Source: Tubiluchus corallicola (taxonomy: Eukaryota > Priapulida > Priapulimorpha > Priapulimorphida > Tubiluchidae). From it: a DNA stretch of 64,000 nucleotides. Under the pieces are notes generated by a model, which was not told the DNA's origin, made no database searches, and saw only the letters and a list, made by a program, of their open reading frames with translations. Shown here one piece after another: positions 1 through 13,600 of this stretch (the first letter of the stretch is position 1; each line of letters opens with the position of its first letter). Made by a program: the position numbers and the translations under genes. The stretch lies in NCBI GenBank assembly GCA_030141605.1, contig JAQGDQ010002370.1, positions 215,167 through 279,166 on the forward strand. Direction: 5' to 3'.

Positions 1-359
1 GCAATTGATGGTACAATTTTTTTAAAAAAATTATGGTTTATATCTTATACTTAATTTGCAAAAATTTTTAATGCGAATTTAATTTTAAATACAGATCTGT
101 CAACTGAAAATATTTAGTGATTAAATCAAAACGTTCTGTTTTAAATAAATTATTGAAGTAAACAAGTGAAGTATTGCAAACATTAGAATAATTTGTTTAC
201 AAATGCTCACAATTAAATTTTATGTAAAGTAACATATGACTTGAAAAAGATAACAAACACATAAAAAATTGCACGACTGAAAAGTTGTAAAAATATAAAT
301 ACAGCAGTGATAATCATCGTGCTGTTAAATAATCATAAAGAACAAACACCTAAAATTAC

Positions 360-3300
360 CTGAAACAGTTGAACTTTGCTCAGTGTTTGAAAATGAACAT
401 TTATAGCCATATCTGTTCTCATCTTCAATGGCAGAATTTGAAGGGCTGCATTCTCGTCTAGAAAAGAAGGCAATCACTAGACTGCGTAAAAGGCAGAACC
501 ATAACAGAATCACTACCACAGGCACAAACCAGAAATATTCAAGCGGAGAGAATATAATTTTAATGTTCAAAATGTACATTGGTGATAATTTCTCAATGTT
601 ATAGTCATTTTAATCTCTCTTCTATCTCTGCATTTATGTAGATATGGGACTTGTTCAATTTGTTACTTGAACTGATACTGTAAATGTTACATGCATATAT
701 CTTGCAAAAACGAAAATTTTTCTTACAATTATTATTAGACATACAGCAATTAAATATAAAATAAATGCAGCACAATGTAGCAGAAAAAAACCGGCAAAAC
801 ACCAGAAAATATCAGATGTAAAAACCAGAGATTCAGAGTTACAAACTTTTTAAGTTTTGTTAGAGAAAAGTTTCTTTCAGAAATGCGAAAAATTATGTTA
901 AAAAATAAAAACACACTCAATGTTTTCTGCTGTTCCCAGTTATAGTTAAACCACAGTCTGACTCGATCCTGAAGGTCTGAAGGAACTTTCAGATTCTGCA
1001 TATAGTTTATGGTTATATCCATAGTCTTTCGATATTCAGTCTTTGTCATTCTTGCAGCTTGGAAAATATCCCTAACCTAAAAGTGCAAAATGCGCTTACA
1101 CAAATACTGAAAAGCAAAATACGAAACCAAAATATTAACAGCTATAGCTATTCACTATTCTTGGAAATGTGAATGTTCGTTGTTTAGGGTATGTAATGAA
1201 CAACAGTTATAGTATAACAGTAAAATAACGAATTAATTTAAATCTCCAATGAAAGCAGGCAGAACTGCAAAACATTTCAATATTTATTTAACATGATGCT
1301 TCAAAAGAATTATATCAAAATAAAAATAACCTTTGCATATACAATTGAATACATACAGAAATGTTCAAGTATGCATTCAATTGTACAGGTAAGGAGTATT
1401 TTAATTATAGTTTAATTTTGTTGCAGTCCCAAAATTATGCTAGAAGCTTATTCCAAGATTTCATGTTAAATAAATGATTGGAGATTTGTTTCAGCGCAAC
1501 ATTGAAATAGTTCACTGACAGTGAATAATTTGCAAGCCAAAATGTATGTAGAAATGTACCTGACCAATAAGTAAAGCAAAGACGAAAACTCCTAGTAACC
1601 AAGACACTGTCATGTACAAGAACTCATTTAACTGTTCTGGTTTTGGATTATTTCCTATAGATGTTGCTGTTTTAGTTGCAAAGTAGAAGCATCGTATATA
1701 CCTGTAATCCAGTAACATAAGTTACAAGGCAAAGAAAAAACAGAATACTGAGCTACATAATAAGAATCAACATTCCACAAACATATAGGTAGCAGCACAT
1801 TTGTAGTATTATTATTATAAAAGCAGACTGAACAATCATTGCTCAGCATATAGACATTTTTCTGTATTGTCATAAGACGACTTGCATTACCAATTTAAAA
1901 CTTTTCATAATTTAATTAATTTAATTATTGAAGGCAAAAAATTTGTATTTTATATGCTGATCTCAAAACCTAGTTAATTATGCTAATATCATTAAATAAT
2001 CAGCGGTGGCCATTTGACATTATTTTCCAGCTTTTTACTGTGCTTCTTTTTAAGAAGTTGGCAAGATGGTAAACTTACGCGTTGCCTTCATTTTTGTGTA
2101 TCCAGTCAGATACAATTCCCTGGTTTCTTTCATATTCAGAGAAAGCATAGAATGCACAGGTTTGTATATGAATCATAAATAGCATGTAAGTGAAGGTTTT
2201 GAAAACTCGTATGGCATGTGGAGCTTTTGCCACTGCATCAAATCTTGTGTAGAATTCCCAAAATGTCTGTATCTAAGGTTATACAATAAAATAAAATAGT
2301 AAAATTTACTTAGATAGCACAATGGAAAACAGTAAAATTTCTTTAGGTGATATACCGGAAGAAACAGCAGAAAAGTGCAAAAAGAGCATGTAGTTTATAA
2401 AGTGAAAATCTACAATGTTTCTAGCGTGAAATAACACTGGCAAATTTTTCAAGATAATGAGGAAATGAAGCTTGAGCATTACATAGTATGAACGGGAAAA
2501 CAACTAATATTAGGTGGCATATAAAAATGTGCTGAAGTTTTGATCATGATATTACAAGAAAATAATGCAATCGCATGCAAATTACATCATTGATGTTACA
2601 GATGCTTATGTATAAATGCCAAAAATCTTAGGTCATCACCTTACATTTTTCGAAAAATACAGACAAGTCAGAAAATAAATGCCAGAAAGATCTTTGTAGT
2701 GCTCCATGTGTCCGCCATTTAGAATGCAAACTGGTGGAAGCATTTCTTCCAACAACATTCAATAATTTTTGTCTTTGTTCCGTGCATCAAACTGCTCTGT
2801 ACAACCCACATACACTTTCTCTTATGAGTGCTTTATTTTTGTGAAGACCATGCTGCAAACTGGTTGATTTCTTTTTCGTTTTGTTGCATCTGTCACATTT
2901 TATACATCAACGTTGTTTTTCAATTGTTGATTAACTGACATTGTTCAGAAATTTAAATTGTTAACAAACAAGTTTTTGGTCATAAATAAAAGACTACCAA
3001 AGCTATAAACTTGTAATTTTTACAGCCAAAACTAAATGTATTTTCTAAACCTGTACATTTTTTCTGTGCTACCTGAAACATAACTGTATTAAAAGTATCC
3101 TGGAGACCGTAATCTTACATTCTGTCAAAACTGCTATACCAGTAGAATGATAGTAACTATGAAAAGGGAAATATAACAAACAATAAATGATATGAAAAAA
3201 AATATCCGTGTGTTATCACATTTTACACTTCTTCTACATAAATTTTTCACTAATGCAAATGTACAGTTGTGAAAATGTACACTAAAATAACCAAATTACT

Positions 3301-6300
3301 GTATTTTAAACTAAAATAACCTTAAGTAATCTTGGTAGTCGAAGCATAGGTTTCACTCCCACAGCCAAATACAGGATATCCAAAGGTAGCAGACTCGCAA
3401 CATCACACTAAAATATGTACAAAATATTGAAATTGGGTAACTTGAACTTATTCAAGAGTATTCAACAAACAATGTACAGTCAATGTGAGTAAACATGGCT
3501 ATAGCAATAACAACATAGTAACAAAACTACATAAAAATACAGCTTAATTGATGATGAATCCTAGTGCTCATAAAGTCTGCTAAAATTATGCACTAAAGAC
3601 ATTTCGCTAATGTGTAATTATTTAAAACTTAAAAGGGTATAAATATGGCCTCAAAATTGCCAATCGATATATAATTACACTTGCCGAAACATCTATCTCT
3701 AACAAAATCATACCTTGAAATTTGTTGTCTTCACATAGTTTTTTTCCATTGCCTTTCGATCATCCTAAATAAATAATTATTTTGTGAAAGTGGTGACATG
3801 ATTGAAAAATATAGTGTTCCATTTCTGTTATTGATGCAGCTACAGTTCTCATTCATACTAACACATCTAATCTTGCAAACAATTCAAAATTTAAAATGTA
3901 ACAAATCTGCTAATGCGCCTCACTTGTTAAAACAACACTTGTTCAGATTCTATTAAGCCAGAGAAACGGTTTATTTGTTAGTATTGCTAAAGTCCATTGT
4001 GGTTGCTAGTAAGCATGAATGAAAAGATTATGTGATCAATATAGGTATTTAAGAAAAGTGTTATATGTTGTATGAACTATAGCTAATAAACTGTACTTAC
4101 CACAAATATGCCTTCATCAAGGAATATGATATGAGATTTGACGATAACAATATCAAGTAGATACAGCAAATCACAAATATAATCTGCGATTAGCCAATAT
4201 GCCCGGTTGCTCTCAGTCTCGTATGGGAACGAAGCCCGTAAAAACATACTCCAACAGTTATATGTGTATGCACAAGTCAGCAGAAACAACCACATTAGAT
4301 ACCATGTACCTGAAACAAGCAGTGTCGTAACACATTACCTGAGTATATACACATCGGGCCACCCAAAAAGCTTTATGTAATTCCAAGTTTAGTAATTTCA
4401 ACAATCAAAATCTTGTATTATTAAGATTTGGCCACACATTAGAAATTGGATGTTACCTGTTAACAGTACAAATTTTAGAAATCCAGATGATAATAACAGC
4501 TAAAGAACCTAAAACACTCTGAAAAAATACAATATGATTGCACACTTGATACACCAGTGTAGGACAGCGTGGAAAGCTTAGCATTACTTTTAACGAGGAG
4601 GTGGTTTTCTATTTTCACAGAGCCAGAGGCACAAAATCAAAAGAAAATTAATTTTCACAAAAAAGTGAATGGATACTTCAATATCCCGAGTACAGTCTGA
4701 TAATGTTTCACGGAGTATTTCATGTGATGTGATATTTGAGGTATTTGATTAACAAACATAAATTCATACTATTATTCAAGTCTTTACCTTGAGGATCTAT
4801 GGCAAGTTTCTTAGGAACTTTGCACCGTAAAAATCCAGGGAGTTTTAACTTTCGCCCTAATATGTCCACATACAGTGGCTCCTCCTGTCTGTGTAGGGTA
4901 TCTTCTATGAAAGAGTCAAAACGTTGAGGCTGCTTCTTTGTTTCAACTTCAGCTGCAATGAAAATCCTATTTTACAATGTTGTACTGCAGTCAAAAGAAT
5001 ATTGTATGGCTGATTACATTGATTTTAGCAGCTTAAAAATTTTGAGTAACATACGTGTTGACCTCCCGCTGTCTGATTCAGTGGGAGTTGGTGGTTGTGC
5101 TACTCTCTCTTTGATTCTCCATGCTCGCTCAGAAAATGCGTTAACGAGATTGCGAATGCGTTCATGAACTACATCGCTTTTCTCCTCTCCAATGCTACAA
5201 ACCAATTTAATTAAAACATATAATTCTATAAAACATTCAAAATATATACAATTAGGGCTCTAATAAATAATATACCTAATTTTAATCAAATTGTTAAGAT
5301 GGGTATGTAATGAAGTTAATGAACAATTAAAATTTTCTTGATCAGGATATGTAATTATACAAGAATTACTACAAAACTACGGATTGATAGTTTGATACTC
5401 TATTGTTTGAAACAAAGTGAATACATTTGTTCTGGAAATCAATACAGCTTATATGGCATCATCATCATCATCGTCATCATCATCATCATCATCATCATTA
5501 TCATCACCACCACCACCACTAAAACCATCACCACTACCACCATCACCACCTCCACCACTACCACCACCACCACCACCACAACCACCATCAGCAGAAGCAG
5601 TCATAATGCATTTTTGCATGGAAAGTTAAGCTTCAAACGTTCTTAGCAAGCAATTCGAAAAAAATATATATTTGAGCAAATATCCAGTAACAATAAAATA
5701 AGCATGTTAGACAGCAGTATTAACTAATATCTAAACATTTCAAACATGGATGATAATGTAAAAGTTCTGTTTCAGAAGGCAAAAAACAGACGACTAAAAC
5801 AATTAATCGTAATTAAGTAAATCATAAGAAAGCTAAAAACAGCTATCTTTCATGCTTATGTCATTTATTAAGATATACGGAATGTCAGGAAATGATAGCC
5901 CTGCTACATTAAAGCGGAAGCGCAAGTACAAAAAAAACACATTTTTTCATATTCTATTCATAATAATAATAATCATCATTCAATCCATTTTTAAAAATTC
6001 ATTCCACTTTTTATTATCAAAAATTAAAAATCAACCAAGTTATTGAAGAAGTGAATCTTGACACTACTCTCATTGAAAAACTAAAATGAATTGTACTCTT
6101 GCCTATTTATGGCCTTCAGAGATGCGAAGGGCAGCAGTACTATATATACTAAAAATATTAAAATAAGTTAATTTAATGCTCTTTGTCATGGTAATGTCAA
6201 TTGTTATCCTCTCCTTGGGGGCTAATTATTCCCTGACACCCTTACATTATTATGCAGAAAACTTACACTGATGATAAGGATTTTAAAGAACGGGTACTGC

Positions 6301-8602
6301 CTGCAGACCGACTTCGAGCTAGCCTAGAGATAGATTTCCACGACTGCTTGTGGGTATGATCCGCTGAAAGTGAATCGATGCTGACAGTGGCACGAAGAGA
6401 TTTGCGCTTCCATACAGAAATTGCAGACTTTCCAGAAGATGTCACAGATGCCTGACTACCACGTCTCAAAACTGAAAACAAATGAAAAATAGATGACATT
6501 TTTCGTCACTGTACACTGCTTTACAAAGTGCTTAGTAAGTGTTTTATAATATAAATGCCATACCTATGACTGAGGTTTTTTAGCAGTAGCTTATTTATTT
6601 TGGTATGTTTTAAGTATAAAAGCGGATATTGTTTTATAAATTCACATTCCAGACTTGGAAAATTTATAGGTACGTATTTGATAGAATATGTTTGACACTG
6701 TAAAGATCTGTAATATAACAAAAGTTACACATCTAGGAAATGATCTGAAATAACTGGAAAGGCAGCTCTCTAGTTTTTCAACTTTTTCTGGAAGCTTTCA
6801 TATTTTTTCACTTCTTTCAAAGGTAAGTTTGCTGCCAAGCCGCTCAATAATATTTTTACAGACCACAAATTAACAAGCTAAAAAAGTCAGCTGTTTGTAA
6901 GGTACATTAAAATCCCTGTTTTAAATTTATTTGTTTAAAATTACTAATATTTTGAGTTATTATGCTTCAAAAATGTGATTCAGCTTGACAACTGCTTTGT
7001 GTAACAAACAAACAGCAATAAAGAATGGATATATAGAAGAACAAATAAATAAGTTGTTGGACAAACAAAACAGCCTCCAAAATAAAAATTTTTTGCACTG
7101 AATAATTTTTCTGTTTCTTCTACAGTCTTGAGTATAATCCACTTGAAATAACAAATATTATCTACACTTAAGTGTTCTGATAAGTTAACTTAGGCAATGC
7201 CAACGCAAACAGGTATTGATTAATGAAACCACATTAGGGCTGGATTTCAAGTATTGCCCAGGCAACAGGTTCTGGAGCACGATCAATACCAGTTGCCATG
7301 GTAATCCATCAGAAAGAAGCACAATGTTGAATGAAGCCACAAGCCACAGGACATGCAATACAATTATCTGTATACATTATTATCATTTGTCCATTATGCT
7401 ACAATATGACTATTATTGTGGCCAAAAATTGTCTTAAAAACCCAATCTAAAGTTGATTTGGAAACTGTGATTTAAAGATATAAAAAGTTTTTATGAAATT
7501 TTGTATCTTTAAAGAATAAAATCCTTTGTACTGTATATAATTCAAAACATGTTTGTTTAGAATAGTAATTTTATCGTAGTACTGAATAACACTAGTAGTA
7601 CTAGTCTTTATAAACATCATTTATTTAAAAAGTAAATTCTACTAAAAAAATTTTTAGGCAATGAATCTCAGAGCAGCATAGCCTTAGGAATACGTATTAT
7701 TGAAGAATTTGAATTTTGTCTCTGAAGAACCACATACGCTTGTATTTCTATCCACCACTTTATACAAATAATAGGTTATAGTCAAATGGAGTCAAATTCT
7801 AGCTTGTTAGACCAATGTGGAATCAATACTAAAATTATGTCTAAAGATAATCTTGAAAAAGATTTTGTTTTACCAGTTACGTTTTCACCAGAAATTCATG
7901 TGTCTTCATTTTCAAATTTAATGCTCGTGTTGAACTGCATACATACGAGAGACTTGAGAACCAGGTACAGCTAATGTGTCGTGAGCTCCACTGATGCCAC
8001 CAGATATATTACTCCCTCTCCGGACAGTGCTGACAGAACCATTGCTATTGCTGTGCCCATCAGCTTCCTCTTTTACTGTTACCGTCCGTCCCGTCTCCAC
8101 ATTTTCAAAGGAAAAAATGGGATTATCTATTCCTCTAAAAATGATGAGAATAATGGACATAAATAAATACAGGAATGCTACATACTAGCATGAAATTAGA
8201 AAATATTAGAAAATTGCGATGAATGAGCACTGCATATATATTAGTTAAGTTTATTAAATAAATTGCAAAACTTTCTGTTACAATACCAGTGTTATAGAGT
8301 TATTGACTTTACTGCCTTGAAAATCTTAAGTGGCAATACTTACATACTAATAACATACTAAAATAAATTCATGATGACTAAATTTACGCAACTGGCTAAA
8401 AAAGTTTGAAAAATAATACCTTATGAAATTCAAAAATGATTTTGTTCTAGAAGTAAAGTAATGATTTGCCCAACCACAAACAAACTGACCTATTTGAAGG
8501 ACTTTCCTTTGTTCCTGGAAAACCATGCACTTGAATAGCTGGAGCATTGCCAATGTCAGCTTCATTCTTAATCAACTCTGCAGTATCTTCTACTTTTGCC
8601 AT
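360..8602 (-). CDS. CNGB-like: Cyclic-nucleotide-gated cation channel, B/L-type subunit (3' end outside window)
   Basis: Pore-forming subunit of a plasma-membrane cation channel opened by cGMP or cAMP. Twelve phase-consistent exons: 8602-8490, 8134-7947, 6471-6267, 5194-5055, 4952-4788, 4309-4101, 3764-3714, 3407-3321, 2272-2079, 1701-1560, 1076-917, 457-360 (584 codons so far). An in-frame TGA directly precedes the ATG. Residues 1-270 are a Ser/Arg-rich cytoplasmic N-terminus. S1-S2 lie at about 272-325 (NCW motif; [10 protein letters not shown]), S3 at 358-375 (LLPLDILYL), and S4 follows (RLPRLLK). The pore at 453-470 reads [11 protein letters not shown] then SIGNNPKP, and S6 is at 482-498. 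The C-linker is at 499-551 (EYRKTMD; VRLWFNY), and the start of the cNMP-binding domain is at 552-584. The filter has Asn where CNGA subunits have Glu, which marks the B/L class (established knowledge), so it probably needs an A-type partner. The rest of the ligand-binding domain lies left of base 1. Confidence 0.93.
5457..5590. repeat. (ATC)n/(CAC)n trinucleotide tract
   Basis: Imperfect TCA/ATC repeats grading into CAC/CCA repeats, in the intron between exons 3 and 4 of the CNG gene. Frames through it give poly-Ser or poly-Pro/Thr and are not genes. Confidence 0.9.
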
Positions 8603-10673
8603 TCAGTGCAAAAATTTCTTTTCAGTTCCAGCTAAAATATACGGAAGGATCATCGGGGTTATATGAATTTCACATTAAAGTAACTGAAAAGTATGTTTTA
8701 AAACACAATATTTTAAATTATTTAATTGGTGCACAGAATTTAATTTCCCAAGCCACTTAAAATTTTGATAAACTTATAAATTGGCATGAAAAAGTAAGAC
8801 AAACCTAAAGAAACTACTTAAATACTTACTGTCAAGCCATATCTATCAAGAAACCTGCCATGCTTTTCACAGCTCCGTTTCACCCGAAGCAATAATCTAA
8901 TTGCAGGTGCGTCAATAACAGCAGCTCACAAGCTGTAACCATCACATGTGATCAGACAGCTACATGCTCAGGTGAGTTTAACCATCACCATGTAGCTTGG
9001 CCAAAGCCATGCATAGTTCACATGGCCTCTAGGAAGCCACCTGGAAACCCGATTCCTTTACTTGTCAACAGAAAAGTATAAGCAAAGACGTGTAGCTTTG
9101 GTAATGATACATTGCAATGATGCATCACCTCATTTTGTTTTACTTTAGCACAACTCACCTCACTTCATTTCATCTTACCACAGTTCACCTCACCTCATTT
9201 CAGATGACCTCATTTTTCTAATCTAACTCAACCCAATATGATCTACATACACAACCACAGACATCTGGCATAGTAAAGTGGAATCTAACCTAGTCTAGCC
9301 TAATCTACCAATTTTAGTCCAGTCTAGTTTGTCTAGTTTAATCTAACAAAATCTAGTATTATCTGGTCTAGTCTATTCTAGAATCCATCCTAATTAAAGG
9401 TAATTTACTCTGATACAATATAATATAAGTGAAGCTATGATAACATAATCTAATCTAATCTATTCGATATATAAACTAAACTAAACTTAAGAGCACAATC
9501 ATATACATAAAGTAACAGTGGCACATTTTATATTAATTTATACTGAAAACTAATTATTAACATTGATTTTCAAATACAAAATACAACAGTGAAATCACTC
9601 CTGTGATCCACAACACAAGATTGATTCAGCATTAACTGTCAAATGCAATAGGAAGGGCTATGATAACGCTAACTGTAAAAATTGATAATTGACGACTTAA
9701 TCGGAAGTGCAAAGGTACAATTATGTTAATTAGGACAACCCAGCACTACAATGCATAATGTTGTCGCGAACTTTAATGCCAGAACAAAGCAAAAGAAATG
9801 AATCTTGTTTTTCTGTTAATTACATGCAGAATGTGTACATTGTTGCACAATCTTAAAAAACCTTGGCTATGAGTCCTGTTCTTTTCCGTTCATTGTTAAA
9901 GCAATGCAAACTCCAGTGAGAAGATACAAGTCCGATATTTTCAACAGCATACTGTAAATTTTGTTATCATCTTACAATTACGTTTTCTTCAGAGCAGCCA
10001 GGATATTATAAAAACAATACAAATTAATTACCTTGTTTGCAGTTGATGGTTTGACAGAAATATTGCAAAAATAAGCCAATTTTTTTTAGATTAGAAGACA
10101 TATCAGAGATCACTCAGGTCAACTAAGACTAAACTCTGAATTTAATTCAGATAGGCTGCTTACAATAAAGAAAACACACATTTAGTCACGAATTACATAT
10201 TTTTCTTACATCAAATGCCAATGAACTACTTAAGCACAGATTTGCATTTTGAATATTTCTTAGTATATGCAGATGCTTGATAGCAGTACACATGAGTATC
10301 TAGTCTCGATCATTAAAAATAATATCAGGTCCCCTAAAATGAAATGAGACATTGAAGTATTTAACACCATAATCAAAGCTAGGAAGTAAAGCAGAAAATT
10401 ACCAAAAGCATTATCTTCAGAAAATACAACTATTAATAAATAATGTACGTATAATGTACGTAGTGCATGTATAATAAATACATATTTACACAGTTTTAAA
10501 AGTGAATTAACATGCTAAGTTCTTTTTAGAAAAAAAGTAGGTTACACAGAAAAAAAACTTATGTTCAAAACTATACATCAATTTAATAGCCAGTCTATAA
10601 AAATTCGCAATGGAATTTACTAAGAATGAAATTTATATGAATTCCTAAATAAGCCCCTAACTTGTTCACCACT
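8603..10673. other. Intergenic region between the CNG gene start and MOB4 stop
   Basis: Both flanking genes are on the minus strand, so this holds the CNG promoter and the MOB4 3' flank. About 9146-9470 is cryptically simple, made of drifting TCTAA/TCTAG and CACCTCATTT words. No gene is seen. Confidence 0.6.
9146..9470. repeat. Decayed pentanucleotide-like (TCTAR)n region
   Basis: CACCTCA/TTTCA words pass into many scattered CTAATCTA, TCTAGTCTA and TCTAACC words with no perfect tract. It is consistent with an old eroded satellite or microsatellite. Confidence 0.6.
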
Positions 10674-13600
10674 TCAAGCTTCACTCTCTGTTGGCTGGTT
10701 CCCAGTGTCATCTTCCAATATAGGAACGATCAAGTTGTCCTTGGACATCAGATTGTATTTCGTAACAAACATGGTAAACCTCTTACATAAGTGGGTGTCA
10801 TTCTAAACAGAAAAAACTCATTCAAAGAGTTCTGTAAACATCAAACCAGCAGTAAAATACAAAGCATGGTGTTTGTAAAGTGTCATTTAATTTAAATGAA
10901 AACATTTGCAAAACTACTTTTAGGCAACAAATTAAACAACTTTTATCTTAAAACCTACTGCCAACACTGGGCTAGAAAAACATTTTATCTATTATAATTT
11001 ACAGTAAACCTTTGATTAAATTGTTTAAACTTTTGTAATGTGGTAAGAGTAACATCTTTTTGACAAAGAGTTACTTTTCCAGTCAAGTAACTTAAACTGT
11101 AATTACACTTTCCTTGTAAAAATAAAGTAAAGACTGTTACTCACCTAACATAACTAGCTAACTTACAACTCTGTGTTGGTTATCAATATTTACAAGATGA
11201 AACTGCCTGACACACATAAGGCTAATTCATACAATGAATGGGCAAATTTTCATGAATTTATTCTTACTTAAATGCACTTAAATATAATGACATAATTATT
11301 AGAGTGTACAATAGCAGTATGTAATAAAAGACAATGGAAATTGGAAGGGCCTGGATTCAAATCCTCGACCTTGAGCAAAGAGAATGGGCATTGGCAAAGC
11401 AAGGCCTATGCAATGGCTCATCACATTGTTGTGCTTTTAGGTTTTCCATGCAGAGAGGAACACCAGAACAGTTAAATGTTTTCTACGTGTACTCTAAACA
11501 GCTAATGCTAGTACAAAGAAAATAGAAAACATGTATTTGTCTGTGCCAGGCTTAACTACTTAATGGTTGTTATTAGTGGTTAAGTTGTTCTTGCTTATCG
11601 AACATTCTTATTTGTTTGCACTTCTTTTCAGCAGGAGCAAAGTCATTTAGGCAAGAGCCAAACACTGGATAACACTTAAAGAAAACACACTGAATCTTAA
11701 ATAATGTGGTACATATTGTGTATGTTAGCCATAAAATGAGAAACTTATTGGTGATGGGGAAAATAAATTCTAGAAATACTAAGGAAAAGGCATACCTCAA
11801 ATTCATCAAAAAGTTCTCTGTGATGGAAATATGCATGGGAAAATATTCTGTACACACGTCGACATACAGAACCAAGTTTTGCTACTGAAGATTCTTTTAT
11901 ACTGACCCTGCAAAAACACATGTAACATTCACACCCTCAAAATAATTATCACTAGTATTACACAAATTAAAATGTGCAGGAAGACGCATCATAATTACAT
12001 AATGCCGAATATTGTAAAAGAGTAAAATATTTTTAACTTCACTGGTTAATTATATAGAGACAAACAATGAAACTAATGAATGCAGTAAAAAGTGAAAAAA
12101 AACAATAAGATTAAATACACAAAAAAAAAACTATTACAGATTGTTATGTAAATGTCAATACTGTCAATTAGTAGAAGCATTAATACCTGCTAGGGAAATA
12201 CTTGTTGCTGTTAAGCAAACATGCAGCTCCATCTAGTGTGTGTCTAGTGTAATCAATTGCTGGACACTGAAAGCAAATTTTCTGTTTAACAAAACTTTCA
12301 AAAAGCAGCAAGTCACTCTGAAATAATACACAGTTTAGAAGTTTAAATTATTGGAAAAAAAGCCATTTATTTTTATAATTTGCCATTGACTAGTATTTTC
12401 AGGTAAAAAAAAATAAACTCACTTCTTTAGGTGTTTTGTGTGCAGCACAGAGAAAAATCCATTGTTCAGTTGCTGTCATTTGCGTACAAGTTTCAGGCTG
12501 GCATTCACCCTAAGAACAACAAAAAGGCGTCAGTGAGTTGTTAGCAAAACTACCATACTTAATAACAAAAGTAGTAACAATCTTCAATACAGAAGGAGTG
12601 TAATCAATTATTGAATTTTATATTAATGTTTGTAAATTTAATCAATTGTAAACATTTGCTAAGCAATATATAAATAATAATAATAATAATAATAATAATA
12701 AACCAACAAATTAGATTTCTTGTTGTACCATTATCTTTTGGTTTATTGCTTTATAAATTTAATACAAATCACTAGGTCAGAAAGTGGTTAGTAAAAATGA
12801 ATAAGCTTTCCATTTTTCAAATGTTCTACCTTTTTCAATGAATAAAACAATATCAAAATGAAAATAATGGTCACTAAACGTATGCATATTATTTATAATA
12901 AAAATCCACGCTAGTTACACAAAGTTCATGTGAAATGCTCACTTACTTTAAAATTTTGAATGAAAGCAAAGAACTGCTATATAAACATTCAAATTACGGT
13001 GTCATATAAGCTTAAGTTCATAGACTTCAGATTAGCACTGTACCTGTAGTTTTACAGCCAGTCCATTTAGTTCTAAACAAAATTGACGAAGATGTTCATA
13101 TTTCCACACCCCTTCGTCCTGACCTTCTGGAGGTGTAAGAATTTCAGCTATGTTCATAGGATCTTTTCGTATTGTTTGCTGGATAAACTACATATGTAGA
13201 AACAGGTTTATAATGCTCGATGAATTCTGTAATAAGCTGCTTCGTTCTGTTTTTGTTACTGGATATTCAAATGCTTATATAATAGACCGACAATATACTG
13301 ATTATTAATAAGCTAGACAATATTATAGTTGAAGTATCAGAAATTCAATATAATTCCACTTAGCTGATGTTTCTTTATTAAACAGGTAAATCAAACTAAA
13401 GCAACAAAGTATTAGAATTTCATGTAACTGATGGGTACTGGAAAAATGTTTGTTATGTATTCAACGAGCATTTATATGCACATATTAATATGAAAATCCT
13501 ATAGTAACAATTTCAAATTCTTAAGCTAACCCAGCATCAACCAAACGTTGTTTGCTCGTACTTTATTTTAATATAAAATGCAGCTGTATGCTGTAACTAA

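Noticed and set aside
5338-5646. Poly-Ser / poly-Pro / poly-Thr frames
   Set aside because: They are translations of the ATC/CAC microsatellite inside a CNG intron.
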